Below are positions 54,647 to 64,000 of a stretch of DNA of 64,000 nt, piece after piece (position 1 is the first letter of the stretch; each line of letters opens with the position of its first letter). The stretch covers positions 4,898,001 through 4,962,000 of the forward strand of contig NZ_AP018441.1 in the NCBI RefSeq assembly GCF_009937975.1. The letters are read 5' to 3'. The position numbers were made by a program, and so were the translations under genes. Origin of the DNA: Undibacterium sp. YM2. GTDB lineage: Bacteria > Pseudomonadota > Gammaproteobacteria > Burkholderiales > Burkholderiaceae_D. The notes beneath the pieces are model-generated. The model did not search any database. It had not been told where the DNA came from and saw only the letters and a list, made by a program, of their open reading frames with translations.

Positions 54647-57600
54647 TTGCACAAGTCATACGCTGGTCCATCTGCAACCGTTTTCTGGTCTTGCTGGCCA
54701 CACTGATGCTGGCGGCATGGGGCATTTGGGCTGTGGTACGTGCGCCTGTTGATGCCATTCCCGACCTGTCCGATGTGCAGGTCATCATACGCACCAGCCT
54801 GCCCGGCCAGGCACCGCAGATTGTAGAAAACCAGGTCACTTACCCACTGACAACGACCATGCTGTCAGTGCCCGGTGCCAAGACCGTGCGCGGCTATTCT
54901 TTCTTTGGAGATTCCTTTGTCTATGTCTTGTTTGAAGATGGCACGGATTTGTACTGGGCACGTTCACGCGTGCTGGAATACCTGAACCAGGTACAGACCA
55001 GATTGCCAGCACAGGCTAAAACTTCATTGGGCCCGGATGCTACAGGGGTAGGCTGGGTCTATGAATATGCACTGGTTGATCGTAGCGGCAAAATGGATTT
55101 ATCACAACTGCGCGCCTACCAGGACTGGTTCCTGAAATTTGAATTGAAGTCGCTGCCGAATGTGTCAGAAGTTGCCAGCATAGGCGGCATGGTGCGCCAG
55201 TATCAAATCCAGCTGTCCCCGGACAAGATGCGAGCCTATAACATCACCCATGGAAAAATCACGGATGCCGTACAAAAAGCCAATCAGGAAAGCGGTGGCT
55301 CTGTGCTGGAGCTGGGTGAAGCCGAATACATGGTGCGCGCTTCTGGTTACTTGAAGAATCTTGACGATTTTCGCAAGATACCGCTGATCACAACAAATGC
55401 CGGTGTGGTCGTAAGCCTAGGTGATGTTGCGCGCATACAGGTGGGGCCAGAAATGCGGCGCGGCATCGCTGAACTGAATGGCGAAGGTGAAGTCGCCGGT
55501 GGTGTGGTCATCATGCGCTCAGGTAAAAATGCCCTGGCAACCATAGCTGCCGTCAAGGACAAGCTGAATCAGCTCAAGCCCAGTCTGCCAGTTGGCGTGG
55601 AAATCATTCCCGTGTATGACCGCTCTGGCCTGATCACGCGGGCAGTCGATAACCTGCAGCATAAACTGCTGGAAGAATTCATCGTCGTGACCTTGGTCTG
55701 TGTCGCATTTTTATTCCACCTGCGCTCGGCTCTGGTGGCGATAGTATCGCTGCCTCTGGGTATACTCGCAGCTTATATCATCATGCATTACCAGGGCGTG
55801 AATGCCAATATCATGTCGCTGGGTGGCATTGCCATTGCGATTGGTGCCATGGTCGATGCTGCAGTCGTCATGATAGAAAATGCCCACAAGCATATCGAAA
55901 CCTGGCAGCGTGCACACCCGCATGACAAACTGACAGGTGAACAGCATTGGCAAGTCATTGCAGAAGCCGCCGCAGAAGTGGGGCCAGCACTGTTCTTTTC
56001 TTTACTGATCATCGTCCTTTCCTTCGTCCCGGTGTTTACGCTGGAAGCACAGGAAGGGCGTCTGTTTGCCCCGCTGGCGCTGACAAAAACCTATGCAATG
56101 GCGGCAGCGGCCGGACTGGCAGTGACGCTAGTCCCTGTACTGATGGGATATCTGATACGCGGCAAGATACCGCCTGAGCACAAAAATCCCTTGAATCGCT
56201 TGTTGATTGCAATATACCGCCCCTTGCTGGAAAAGGTTTTGCAATTCCCCAGAATCACCCTGCTGCTGGCCGCACTGATAGCCGTACTGACAGCCTGGCC
56301 GCTGGCTCGCCTTGGCGGTGAATTCATGCCGCCGCTGGATGAGGGTGATCTGCTCTACATGCCTACTGCACTGCCTGGCCTGAGCGCGGGCAAGGTCAGT
56401 GAGCTCTTGCAACAGACCGACAGGCTGATAAAGAGCGTGCCTGAAGTACAAACCGTGTTTGGCAAGGCTGGACGAGCTGAAAGTGCAACCGACCCGGCAC
56501 CGCTGGAAATGTTTGAAACTACCATACAGTTCAAACCACGTGATCAATGGCGCGCAGGCATGACACCGGCAAGGCTGCTGGAAGAACTCGACCGCAGCGT
56601 CAAGGTGCCTGGCCTGTCAAACATCTGGGTACCGCCCATACGCAACCGCATCGACATGCTGGCGACGGGCATCAAAAGTCCGGTAGGCATCAAGGTCGCT
56701 GGTGCAGACTTGAAGGAAATCGACAAGATCACCAGCGAGATAGAGCGCGTCGTCAAGAGCGTGCCGGGTGTCAGCTCTGCCCTGGCAGAACGCCTGAACG
56801 GTGGCAGGTATATTGATGTAGATATCAACCGTGACCTCGCTGCACGCTATGACTTGAATATCGCCGATGTGCAGAGCATCATCGCGGCGGCCATAGGAGG
56901 TGACAATATCGGTGAAACGGTGGAGGGTTTACAGCGTTTTCCCATCAATCTGCGCTATCCACGAGAGTTGCGTGATTCTGTAGAAAAACTGCGCCAGTTA
57001 CCGGTACTGACGGCAAGAGGAGCAAAAATCAGTCTGGGCGATATTGCCAGCATACGCATCACTGATGGCCCATCCATGCTGAAAAGCGAAAATGCCCGAT
57101 TATCCGGCTGGGTGTATGTCGATATCCGCGATCGCGATCTCAGTTCTGCTGTGCACGAGATGCAGCAACGCGTCAGTAAAGAAGTGCGCTTGCCTGCAAC
57201 TTACTCCCTGTCGTGGTCGGGCCAGTTTGAGTACCTGGAACGCGCCAGCGCAAAACTCAGGATCGTGGTACCAGTCACCTTGCTGATTATTTTTGTCTTG
57301 CTGTACATGACATTCAAGCGGCTGGATGAAGCCGCCCTGATCATGGCTACCCTGCCCTTTGCACTCGCGGGTGGCGTCTGGTTATTATGGCTGCTGGGAC
57401 ATCAGTTGTCGGTCGCCAGCGGCGTTGGGTTCATCGCACTGGCAGGCGTCTCGGCAGAATTTGGGGTCATCATGCTTCTCTACCTGAAACAGGCCTGGGG
57501 GCAACGTTTGATGCAGGGTCAAAACAGCGAGCAGGATTTACTCGATGCCATACGCGAAGGTGCAGTGTTACGGGTGCGCCCCAAGGCCATGACGGTGGCC

Positions 57601-57768
57601 GTCATTGTCGCAGGGCTGGTACCCATCATGCTGGGCAGTGGAACAGGTTCAGAAATCATGCAGCGTATTGCCGCACCCATGGTGGGTGGCATGATCACAG
57701 CGCCGTTGCTGTCAATGTTTGTGGTACCAGCGGTGTACCTACTGATGCGCAGACGTGGTGTGGATTAA
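54643..57768 (+). CDS. cusA: CusA-type heavy-metal RND efflux pump
   Basis: A 1041-residue inner-membrane pump with the usual RND layout of 12 helices and two large periplasmic loops. Helix 4 (near residue 400) reads [20 protein letters not shown], the HME4 pattern of Cu(I)/Ag(I) exporters rather than the Co/Zn/Cd (CzcA) type. Methionines typical of the Cus path are seen in [13 protein letters not shown] and [20 protein letters not shown]. It takes metal from periplasm or cytoplasm and passes it through CusBC by proton exchange. No cusRS or cueR gene is in the window. Confidence 0.93.
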   Translation: MIAQVIRWSICNRFLVLLATLMLAAWGIWAVVRAPVDAIPDLSDVQVIIRTSLPGQAPQIVENQVTYPLTTTMLSVPGAKTVRGYSFFGDSFVYVLFEDGTDLYWARSRVLEYLNQVQTRLPAQAKTSLGPDATGVGWVYEYALVDRSGKMDLSQLRAYQDWFLKFELKSLPNVSEVASIGGMVRQYQIQLSPDKMRAYNITHGKITDAVQKANQESGGSVLELGEAEYMVRASGYLKNLDDFRKIPLITTNAGVVVSLGDVARIQVGPEMRRGIAELNGEGEVAGGVVIMRSGKNALATIAAVKDKLNQLKPSLPVGVEIIPVYDRSGLITRAVDNLQHKLLEEFIVVTLVCVAFLFHLRSALVAIVSLPLGILAAYIIMHYQGVNANIMSLGGIAIAIGAMVDAAVVMIENAHKHIETWQRAHPHDKLTGEQHWQVIAEAAAEVGPALFFSLLIIVLSFVPVFTLEAQEGRLFAPLALTKTYAMAAAAGLAVTLVPVLMGYLIRGKIPPEHKNPLNRLLIAIYRPLLEKVLQFPRITLLLAALIAVLTAWPLARLGGEFMPPLDEGDLLYMPTALPGLSAGKVSELLQQTDRLIKSVPEVQTVFGKAGRAESATDPAPLEMFETTIQFKPRDQWRAGMTPARLLEELDRSVKVPGLSNIWVPPIRNRIDMLATGIKSPVGIKVAGADLKEIDKITSEIERVVKSVPGVSSALAERLNGGRYIDVDINRDLAARYDLNIADVQSIIAAAIGGDNIGETVEGLQRFPINLRYPRELRDSVEKLRQLPVLTARGAKISLGDIASIRITDGPSMLKSENARLSGWVYVDIRDRDLSSAVHEMQQRVSKEVRLPATYSLSWSGQFEYLERASAKLRIVVPVTLLIIFVLLYMTFKRLDEAALIMATLPFALAGGVWLLWLLGHQLSVASGVGFIALAGVSAEFGVIMLLYLKQAWGQRLMQGQNSEQDLLDAIREGAVLRVRPKAMTVAVIVAGLVPIMLGSGTGSEIMQRIAAPMVGGMITAPLLSMFVVPAVYLLMRRRGVD

Positions 57769-57772
57769 GGGG

Positions 57773-58186
57773 TTAAGACTTCACCTTCCTGCGCCAGATC
57801 GTGTAATAGATCAGCCAGAGCGGCATGATGAGTGCATTTGAAATCAGGAAGGCAAGACCAGGACTTTCCATATCACCATTGATGCTCATGCCTATCGCAA
57901 ATAACTCTGCATAGACCAGTGGGCCAACAACAAACAGGGCAAACCAGGTCTTCTTGACCCAGCTTTTTTGGCTGCTGCTGATACTGGCAATCGCACGGGC
58001 TTCGTCTATTGATGCCTGGAAGGGATCATTCGGGCGATAGACGTATTGCGCTTCTTCCAGGGGTTCGGGTGTTTCCGGCTTGTCTGCTTTGACTGGCGCA
58101 GCAGCAGGGTCGGCGGAGATGGAGCTGCCCTTGGGCAGCTCCAGGTAAAAATCGCCTGCTTTAAAGCGTTGTGGTGTTTCGTTCAT
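57773..58186 (-). CDS. Small two-helix membrane protein
   Basis: A 137-residue protein, not recognised. The first 80 residues are soluble and Pro/Glu-rich (KADKPETPEPLEEAQYVYRP). Two membrane segments follow: WFALFVVGPLVYAELFAIGM and AFLISNALIMPLWLIYYTIW, ending in a basic tail RRKVKS. The ATG at 58186 is preferred over an earlier in-frame start. It converges with cusA, 5 bp apart. Confidence 0.6.
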   Translation of the reverse strand: MNETPQRFKAGDFYLELPKGSSISADPAAAPVKADKPETPEPLEEAQYVYRPNDPFQASIDEARAIASISSSQKSWVKKTWFALFVVGPLVYAELFAIGMSINGDMESPGLAFLISNALIMPLWLIYYTIWRRKVKS

Positions 58187-58319
58187 GGTGCAATGTGGTA
58201 CAAATCTGTACTGTACGAGAGTGTCCACATCTTACACGCGTGCGCAGCAAAATTAAATCCTTGCCATACATTGCTACACAAACCCAAAAAAGCCAAAAAC
58301 CAAACTGCACGCTAGCGCA

Positions 58320-60302
58320 TCAGGCAGTCAGCTTCAATTGCAGACTGGTCGCAGTGTAAGTCGGCGTCGCGGTAAATCCATCCACCGTGATGCTGGTGAA
58401 TTTGCCTTTCAGACTGCCTGCATTGATAACGGTAAGGGTATCGCCAACGCCGGGTTTGTAGCCATTCTGGAAGCGTATGCGCAAGCTGCCGCCAGCGATG
58501 GTGACTGTGCTGCCAACCTGCATCTGGCTTTGCGCGCTGCGCAGGTTGATCTCCAGTGTGCCGCTGGCTAACTGCGTGTATTTTCCTGCGATTGCCAGAT
58601 TGCCTGCAGTATTGACGATGACGCCAGCGCCGCTATACACATCGCCAGTACCAAAGGCCGTGGCAGAATTGGCTTCGATTGTACCGGCATCAATTTGCGT
58701 GCCGCCTGTCCAACTATTATTGCCTGCCAGCTTCAATGTGCCGCTACCGAGTTTGCTGAGTTTGCCGATGCCATTGATGTCATTGCGCCAGATATCCATA
58801 ATATTGAAACCACCTTTGGTGGCATCCATGTTGACAATGACATTGCCAACAAAACTGCCATAACCATCTGCAGCGGCAAACAGGTTGAGCCTGCCCCAGC
58901 CTTCGGCATCATCCATGATGGGGTAGCCGGATGACATGGCAGTGGTTTTCAGGACCACGCGCCTTTGCGCATCGCTCAAATAAGGCAAGCGGGTTTCCAG
59001 CAAGACTTCTGCACCCTTGGGCACGACAGGCGCGACATTAGTGGCAGCAATCGGCGCAAAGCCATAGGTCATGCGGCGCAGGTAGTTGGCCTTGTTGCTG
59101 GCATAGTCAGCAAAGCGGTCTGTCGTTGCAGTGGCAGAATGGGCATAGGCATTGAAGCTGTCTGCCGTGGTATTGGTTTGCGTGATCAGCGTAGCGTGTG
59201 CCTGTGCATAAGCTGCAGTTTTCTTCGCTGCATTGGCAGCATCATACAAGTTGGCGGCGGCTACGGCTTGTGCCTGTATGCGGCCACTCATGACGTCCAG
59301 TGGTGAATGCATGCCTGCCATGATGCGGTTCTCACCGAGTTCCAGGCCGCGGCTCAATAATTCCTGGAAACGCTCGGGCACCATATAAGCCATGGCAATG
59401 ACGTCGCGGGTCGCTTCTGCCGAGTGGCCGCTGGTGAAACCACCATCGGTTGCCGGTGTCGTGCTCTTGGCTGGTACCAATGAAGGAGCAACGATGACCT
59501 GGCTGCTCCAGCGGTAAGGGCGGGCATATTTATAAAAGCGCTTGGCCGGTTCGGTAGAACCGTTATTGCCTATCAGCGACAACAGATCGACCGCATTGCC
59601 AAAGCTGGTATTGGCCGTGCCACCCACACCTGTATTATTGCCGCTGTCATTGTATAAAACCGTGCCAGCATCAGCCGGGATGGCAGTGATGCTGGTAGTC
59701 TGCTGGGCTGCGCTGCGCCATGCTGCTGTCAATGGGCCCAGGCCATCGGTAACGCTATAGCCTTTGCAGCGACGGTCGTCGAGGTAGGCAGCCAGCTCCT
59801 GCTCAGGCGTGCGTTTGCCAGTCAGGCTCGCAACGTAACTGATGTTGGCATCATGCACTGCACGGTTCAGGATGGTGCCGTCCGCTGTGCCATCATTAGG
59901 CACACCTGTCCACTTGGAAGTGGCTACTGCCGGGAAATTATCTACTGCTGGTGCGGTCACACCGGCATCCACGATCAGGGTCAGCGGCTGCCAGATGGCG
60001 AGAAAGCCGGACAATACGCGCACACCCGCATTGGTTTCCAGCGTCGCATATCTGGCGTCCCCACGCTGGTTGCTGGCGACATTATCGACAAAGGCGGGCA
60101 CACCGGCAGGCACCGGTGCGCTATCGACTGTGCCAGGATCAGCAGGCGGTGCAGGAATCACCAGCGGACCTTCGACGACGACGGTATCGGTCGCCACGGT
60201 GTTCGAACCGCCACCGCAAGCCATTAGGGTAAGTGCGGTGCCGATCATTAAAGCCAGGGGCAGGCGTTTCAAGCAGTGTTTCAAGCAATAAGCAGAGGTC
60301 AT
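58320..60302 (-). CDS. PAP2-superfamily phosphatase lipoprotein with autotransporter-type repeats
   Basis: A 660-residue lipoprotein (lipobox LMAC near residue 29). The central domain has all three motifs of the PAP2/vanadium haloperoxidase family: KRFYKYARP (about 255-263), GFTSGHSAEA (about 290), and ENRIMAGMHSPLDVMSGR (about 322-339). It resembles bacterial class A acid phosphatases. The C-terminus carries autotransporter-associated beta-strand repeats (GSGTLKLAGNNSWTGGTQID, ASGTLEINL) but no membrane barrel, an odd mix. It is probably outer-membrane bound and releases phosphate from organic esters. The ribosome site is weak. Confidence 0.85.
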   Translation of the reverse strand: MTSAYCLKHCLKRLPLALMIGTALTLMACGGGSNTVATDTVVVEGPLVIPAPPADPGTVDSAPVPAGVPAFVDNVASNQRGDARYATLETNAGVRVLSGFLAIWQPLTLIVDAGVTAPAVDNFPAVATSKWTGVPNDGTADGTILNRAVHDANISYVASLTGKRTPEQELAAYLDDRRCKGYSVTDGLGPLTAAWRSAAQQTTSITAIPADAGTVLYNDSGNNTGVGGTANTSFGNAVDLLSLIGNNGSTEPAKRFYKYARPYRWSSQVIVAPSLVPAKSTTPATDGGFTSGHSAEATRDVIAMAYMVPERFQELLSRGLELGENRIMAGMHSPLDVMSGRIQAQAVAAANLYDAANAAKKTAAYAQAHATLITQTNTTADSFNAYAHSATATTDRFADYASNKANYLRRMTYGFAPIAATNVAPVVPKGAEVLLETRLPYLSDAQRRVVLKTTAMSSGYPIMDDAEGWGRLNLFAAADGYGSFVGNVIVNMDATKGGFNIMDIWRNDINGIGKLSKLGSGTLKLAGNNSWTGGTQIDAGTIEANSATAFGTGDVYSGAGVIVNTAGNLAIAGKYTQLASGTLEINLRSAQSQMQVGSTVTIAGGSLRIRFQNGYKPGVGDTLTVINAGSLKGKFTSITVDGFTATPTYTATSLQLKLTA

Positions 60303-60506
60303 GATGCAGGTCTGATCTGAAGTGGAAAAGTCCGGCGATCATAAGGTATGCACATGACTGTTGTATGACAACCGATCACAAAATGCGCTCAAATCACCAA
60401 ACCTTAGCCAAAAACCCCGCCAAATTCCAGCAATAAAATTGCATTATTTGCCCACTTCACTGGTATTTTTATGGCAATGTTGTAGGATGACTACCTTGCA
60501 AATAAC

Positions 60507-61586
60507 ATGTACAAAACCATGCCGTACCGCTTCACCCTCACCCTGTTCGCTTTGATACTCTGTTTCGGCCAGCCTGAAAGCCGGGCGCAATCTGCAGCAC
60601 CTGCCCCCGCATTGAAAGACAATGCCAGGTTCCCCATCGGGGTCGCATTGAATGTGGGGAATGAGCCTGGTGATATGGCCGACATCAAGGAAAACGCTGC
60701 ACTGATCAACGCGCAGTTCAGCAGTATCGTCGCAGAAAACGGCATGAAAATGCGCTCCCTGCATCCCGCCATTGATACCTATGATTTTGCGGCGGCAGAT
60801 GCCCTGGCAGACTATGCACGCACACATGGCATGATAATGCATGGACATACCCTGATCTGGCACCATGATTACCAGCTACCTGTCTGGATGAAAAACTATC
60901 AGGGTGACTGGCAGGCGATGCTGCGTGAGCATGTACAGCAAATCTGCAGGCATTTTGCAGGCAAGGTCAAAAGCTGGGATGTCGTCAATGAAGCGATAGA
61001 TAACAAGCATCCCAAACAATACCGTGCCACCCTCTTTCTTGAAAAACTGGGCCCCGCCTACATAGAACAGGCCTTCATCGCCGCCCATGAAGCCGACCCC
61101 GCCGCAGTGCTGTACTACAACGACTTTAACATGGAGAGCAAGTCCGACAAATTGCAGTTCATGCTGGATATGGTGGATGACTTCCAGCGCCGTCACATCC
61201 CCCTGCATGGCATAGGTTTTCAAATGCATGTCAGTGTCGATGGCCCGGATATCGCGCAAATCAAAACTGCGCTGCAGGCGGTGGCTGCACGTGGCCTGCA
61301 GGTACGCATTTCAGAACTCGATGTCAGCCTGAATCAACAACAAAAGGCAGCCAGCCTGGACCCAGCACGGGCACAACTGCAAAAAACCAGATACCGGGAC
61401 ATCGTCAGTGCCTACCTGCAAAGCGTGCCGCCTGCCCAGCGCGGCGGTATCACCTTCTGGGGTTTGCTGGACAAGGATTCATGGTTGCTGGACGACAAAG
61501 CTTACCCGGACTGGCCACTGCTTTTCGACGACAAAGGACAGGCAAAACCAGCGTACTTTGGCGTACTGGAGGGTTTGCAGGAGTAA
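60507..61586 (+). CDS. GH10 endo-1,4-beta-xylanase
   Basis: A 359-residue secreted glycoside hydrolase of family 10. A signal peptide (about residues 1-30, ending SRAQS) is followed by the barrel: FSSIVAENGMKMRSLHP, HGHTLIWHHDYQLPVWMKN, the acid/base Glu in SWDVVNEAIDNKH (near residue 162) and the nucleophile Glu in RISELDVSLN (near 270), then ITFWGLLDKDSWL. It cuts the xylan backbone. No other carbohydrate genes are nearby. Start 60507, with an alternative ATG at 60519. Confidence 0.95.
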   Translation: MYKTMPYRFTLTLFALILCFGQPESRAQSAAPAPALKDNARFPIGVALNVGNEPGDMADIKENAALINAQFSSIVAENGMKMRSLHPAIDTYDFAAADALADYARTHGMIMHGHTLIWHHDYQLPVWMKNYQGDWQAMLREHVQQICRHFAGKVKSWDVVNEAIDNKHPKQYRATLFLEKLGPAYIEQAFIAAHEADPAAVLYYNDFNMESKSDKLQFMLDMVDDFQRRHIPLHGIGFQMHVSVDGPDIAQIKTALQAVAARGLQVRISELDVSLNQQQKAASLDPARAQLQKTRYRDIVSAYLQSVPPAQRGGITFWGLLDKDSWLLDDKAYPDWPLLFDDKGQAKPAYFGVLEGLQE

Positions 61587-61754
61587 CAATGGCCGGGGCA
61601 TAGTGCCATCTGCTTTTCATATCTGTCTCCTGCTCAAAAATTCTGTTCTCCAGGTATGACGCAAGGCTCAGGTAATTTTTTGAAACAGTTTCGTGATTGT
61701 TAAATCAGGTCGCATCCCGTATCTTTGCTGGATCTTCTCTTATCACTGATTGCC

Positions 61755-62558
61755 ATGACACCATCCCGCCTTGCCATTGCTGTAAGCACCTGCCTTTTCG
61801 TCAGCATCAGCGCCAGCCCGGCGTGGGCGGCTGACCTCGCCTATAAAAAACTCTCAGGCACAAGCTTTGAACTGGTGCTCAGCAGTGACACCAGCCTGAC
61901 CGTAGATCAGGCACAAACCATGATGGCCGAACCTGCGACCAAACTATGTAATGGCAAAATACCAGAATTTGGCAAATACAAATTCAACCGCGATGAACCG
62001 CTGGCGGGGCAGGCTGCAGAGGGCAAGACCAGCTTCAACATGGTACAGATATTGAATTGCGTAGCCGACATCCCGGAACGCCCCAAGCTGGCCAGCAGCA
62101 AACTCAGTGAAGATGACATCGCCAGATTCAAGATAGAAGGCAAAAAACTCAGCAATGCCTATATGTCAGCCATCGACAATGGCTACTATGAAGTTGCCTA
62201 CAATATGCTGAGCAAGGGTTTGAAAAACACCAGCACGCTGGAAGAATGGCAAACCCGTACCTCAGCCTACCAGGCGCAAATTGGCAAGCAAGTGAGCCGT
62301 GACCTCTGGCGCATCACCGTCTATGACAACCCTGCCAATGCGCAGCAGGCGGGCACCTATATCGCCGTCGATTATGAAACCAAACAAAGCATCGCCCCTA
62401 TCACTTGTGGTTACCTGATATGGTTTCAGCCAGCCGGCACAAAAAATAACTTCACCCTCATGCGTGAAGAATATGGACATATATCTGAAGACATCCTGAA
62501 ATCAACAGCGGCAACTGACATGGGTAAACTGCGCAAGCAGATGAAGTGCAAGACATAG
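61755..62558 (+). CDS. Secreted DUF4019-type protein
   Basis: A 267-residue protein with a signal peptide (ends SPAWA, about residue 25). The C-terminal half resembles DUF4019: AYMSAIDNGYYEVAYNMLSK, SRDLWRITVYDNPANAQQAG, IAVDYETKQS. This small periplasmic domain has no known function. I took the ATG at 61755; an earlier TTG at 61725 would add ten residues before the signal. Four conserved-looking cysteines may form disulfides. Confidence 0.72.
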   Translation: MTPSRLAIAVSTCLFVSISASPAWAADLAYKKLSGTSFELVLSSDTSLTVDQAQTMMAEPATKLCNGKIPEFGKYKFNRDEPLAGQAAEGKTSFNMVQILNCVADIPERPKLASSKLSEDDIARFKIEGKKLSNAYMSAIDNGYYEVAYNMLSKGLKNTSTLEEWQTRTSAYQAQIGKQVSRDLWRITVYDNPANAQQAGTYIAVDYETKQSIAPITCGYLIWFQPAGTKNNFTLMREEYGHISEDILKSTAATDMGKLRKQMKCKT

Positions 62559-62571
62559 AGTTGAACAATCA

Positions 62572-63081
62572 ATGACACGCCTCTATCACTACGTTGGCCC
62601 GGATGAAATTGCCACCGCAGTTGCAGCCATCCCCATAGGTTTTGCGATTCGCCAGTTGCAGGATGTCATGCGCTGGATAAAGGAAACTGAACAGCATATC
62701 AACCGTGACGGCAGCATAATTGCGACCTTCACCATTGACCAGCACGGCACCCTGCACCTCGCTGACCGGCACAGCGAACATGTCGCTTGCGCCGGTGGCA
62801 ACCCGGTATTGTCTGCTGGTGAAATCACTTTTGTCATCAATGGAGAAAAGCTCGAAGTAAGTGCCATCACCAATCAATCCACTGGCTATTGCCCGCAAGC
62901 CTCGTCATGGCCGGATGTGGCAAACGCCTTGCAACTCGCAGGCCTGGCTGCGCCCGGACATTTCAGCAGCAGCTATGAATTTCGACGTTGCAGGCTATGC
63001 CAGGCTATCAACATCATCAAGGATGGTGTGCTTGAATGTGCGCTGTGTGAAACTGCATTGCCTGAAGATTGGAATTTTTGA
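62572..63081 (+). CDS. Protein with a C-terminal zinc ribbon, unknown function
   Basis: A 169-residue protein, not recognised. It opens with TRLYHYVGPDEIATAVAAIP; the middle is alpha/beta, and the end has two CxxC pairs (CRLCQAINIIKDGVLECALC, near residues 140-160) that should bind zinc. It starts 13 bp after the DUF4019 gene and may share its transcript. Similar proteins occur next to immunity-like genes, but no family name can be given. Confidence 0.5.
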   Translation: MTRLYHYVGPDEIATAVAAIPIGFAIRQLQDVMRWIKETEQHINRDGSIIATFTIDQHGTLHLADRHSEHVACAGGNPVLSAGEITFVINGEKLEVSAITNQSTGYCPQASSWPDVANALQLAGLAAPGHFSSSYEFRRCRLCQAINIIKDGVLECALCETALPEDWNF

Positions 63082-63148
63082 CATAGTGGGGCACTATATT
63101 GCTTAAAATGCTGTGACTTACTCCCATTCTTAAAAAGACAATATCCCA

Positions 63149-64000
63149 TTGAAGAATTTTCAAAGTCATTTCCTGAGAAAAGCGATTTCATCCATCACCT
63201 TACTCTCTTTAACTCTGTACTTGATTCCTGCTTTTGCGCAATCGCAAGTAAGCAAGTCAACTGCCAATCAGACAGTATGCCTGAACAGGCTGAGAGACAG
63301 GGAGGCCTGTACTGACCCATGGCGTCAAGTTCCTATCAAGTTGCTTGAGCTTGCCGACTATCAAACTCAATGCCAGCAAGCAGGCGATCGCGGTGCCTTC
63401 GAATATTACGAAGGGGCACTGCGTAAGCTCTGGTATCGATCTGAACAATATGATGCAGCCATTGATCGCGGCATAGCGAGTATAGAAATATCGCTGATGA
63501 ATGGTGGACGAGGTGGCGTATATGGTTCGCCCTTCTTTTTGTCCTATCTTGTTCCTCCTGAGATGAGAGAGATAAATGGCGCAGGTATTTCCGCTGATGG
63601 CAATAAAGCACTAATAGATGCCTATGCAGGATTAATTCCAGGTTTCAAGCATTGGGTCAAGGCTGGTATTCCTGTCATTGAGAAAGATGTATGCGTACGC
63701 AAGGCCAACCAGGCGATTTCTGAAGCACAAAAACTGCTTCAACTGCCAACGGCGACAATGGCAGAATTAGAAAAACACACTGAGCAGTTCGGAAAAATTC
63801 TTACGCTGGCAGAAAATGTCAGCGCCTGTTCCTCTAGTGCATCCGATGGAATTGAATGGGGTGATTTCTTTGATTTTTATGAAGCTACTTGCGAAGGATG
63901 TATTACAGAGATCAGTGATCTGGCCAGGAGGCAGCTTCGTTTGGAAATTAAAGCATACAAACATCTGATCTTGGGAATGGTAAAAATCAGGGCCAAGAAT
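63149..64000 (+). CDS. Secreted protein of unknown function, cut by the window edge
   Basis: The frame runs open from a TTG at 63149 for 284 codons to the window end. No ATG lies near, and the TTG gives a good signal peptide (about 30 residues, ending PAFAQ), so it is the likely start. The mature part has several cysteines (VCLNRLRDREACTDP, DYQTQCQQAG, ATCEGC) and helical text that resembles small-repeat proteins. Not recognised. Confidence 0.6.
   Translation, partial: MKNFQSHFLRKAISSITLLSLTLYLIPAFAQSQVSKSTANQTVCLNRLRDREACTDPWRQVPIKLLELADYQTQCQQAGDRGAFEYYEGALRKLWYRSEQYDAAIDRGIASIEISLMNGGRGGVYGSPFFLSYLVPPEMREINGAGISADGNKALIDAYAGLIPGFKHWVKAGIPVIEKDVCVRKANQAISEAQKLLQLPTATMAELEKHTEQFGKILTLAENVSACSSSASDGIEWGDFFDFYEATCEGCITEISDLARRQLRLEIKAYKHLILGMVKIRAKN

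Noticed and set aside
1..64000. tRNA, rRNA, insertion sequence, prophage or CRISPR features.
   Set aside because: No cloverleaf with a T-loop signature, rRNA core, transposase, phage gene or regular repeat-spacer array was seen by eye; a dedicated scan could still find a small RNA.

Overview
The window reads as chromosomal DNA of a Gram-negative betaproteobacterium, most likely of the Burkholderiales (Oxalobacteraceae-like, for example Undibacterium or Herminiimonas). The reasons are gene order and content: aroQ-accB-accC-prmA-DUF3426, RNB ribonuclease-TonB-like-aroE-mtgA, and mpl-yqiA-ubiC. The species is an inference. No rRNA, tRNA, CRISPR array or insertion sequence was found. The window cuts a MarR gene at its left end and a secreted-protein gene at its right end.

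Layout. 1-3.3 kb: a MarR regulator, a palindrome-covered divergent promoter, an NTF2-like protein, a small membrane protein, and a YHYH lipoprotein with a SCO-like protein. 3.6-9.3 kb: an accessory island centred on NAD and ADP-ribose (SPFH protein, NAD-kinase-like protein, NTF2-like protein, ADP-ribosylglycohydrolase, macro domain, Imm33-like protein, lipoprotein). Its two main transcription units carry the same AACTAA/TTAGTT palindromic half-sites upstream. 9.5-11.1 kb: an AT-rich DUF262-HNH nuclease gene. 11.2-20 kb: polA, a LOG-family gene whose start codon abuts that of polA, then small enzymes and membrane proteins. 19.1-24.4 kb: an RNB-TonB-aroE-mtgA-DUF4124 operon. 25-27.6 kb: an mpl-yqiA-ubiC operon. 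27.7-34.6 kb: a nucleotidyltransferase-like protein, a probably frameshifted membrane protein, a DUF1444-like protein, and an M48 protease with a DUF898 protein. 34.7-41.1 kb: housekeeping genes (DUF3426, prmA, accC, accB, aroQ, tlpA-like).

41.4-44.4 kb: a VIT/von Willebrand A protein behind a frameshifted MerR regulator. 44.5-49.5 kb: a MarR-regulated efflux operon (outer membrane factor, emrA, emrB) ended by a clear terminator. 49.9-57.8 kb: a cache-GGDEF diguanylate cyclase, then a Cu(I)/Ag(I)-type efflux operon led by a small His/Cys protein. 57.8-64 kb: a membrane protein, a PAP2-phosphatase lipoprotein with autotransporter-type repeats, a GH10 xylanase, a DUF4019 protein, a zinc-ribbon protein and the cut secreted protein.

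The two longest gene-free stretches (24.4-25.0 and 37.5-38.0 kb) hold dispersed hairpin repeats. One family has copies in both, with compensatory base changes in a stem. The best candidate for an undescribed system is the 3.6-8.7 kb NAD/ADP-ribose island with its shared operator-like palindromes.
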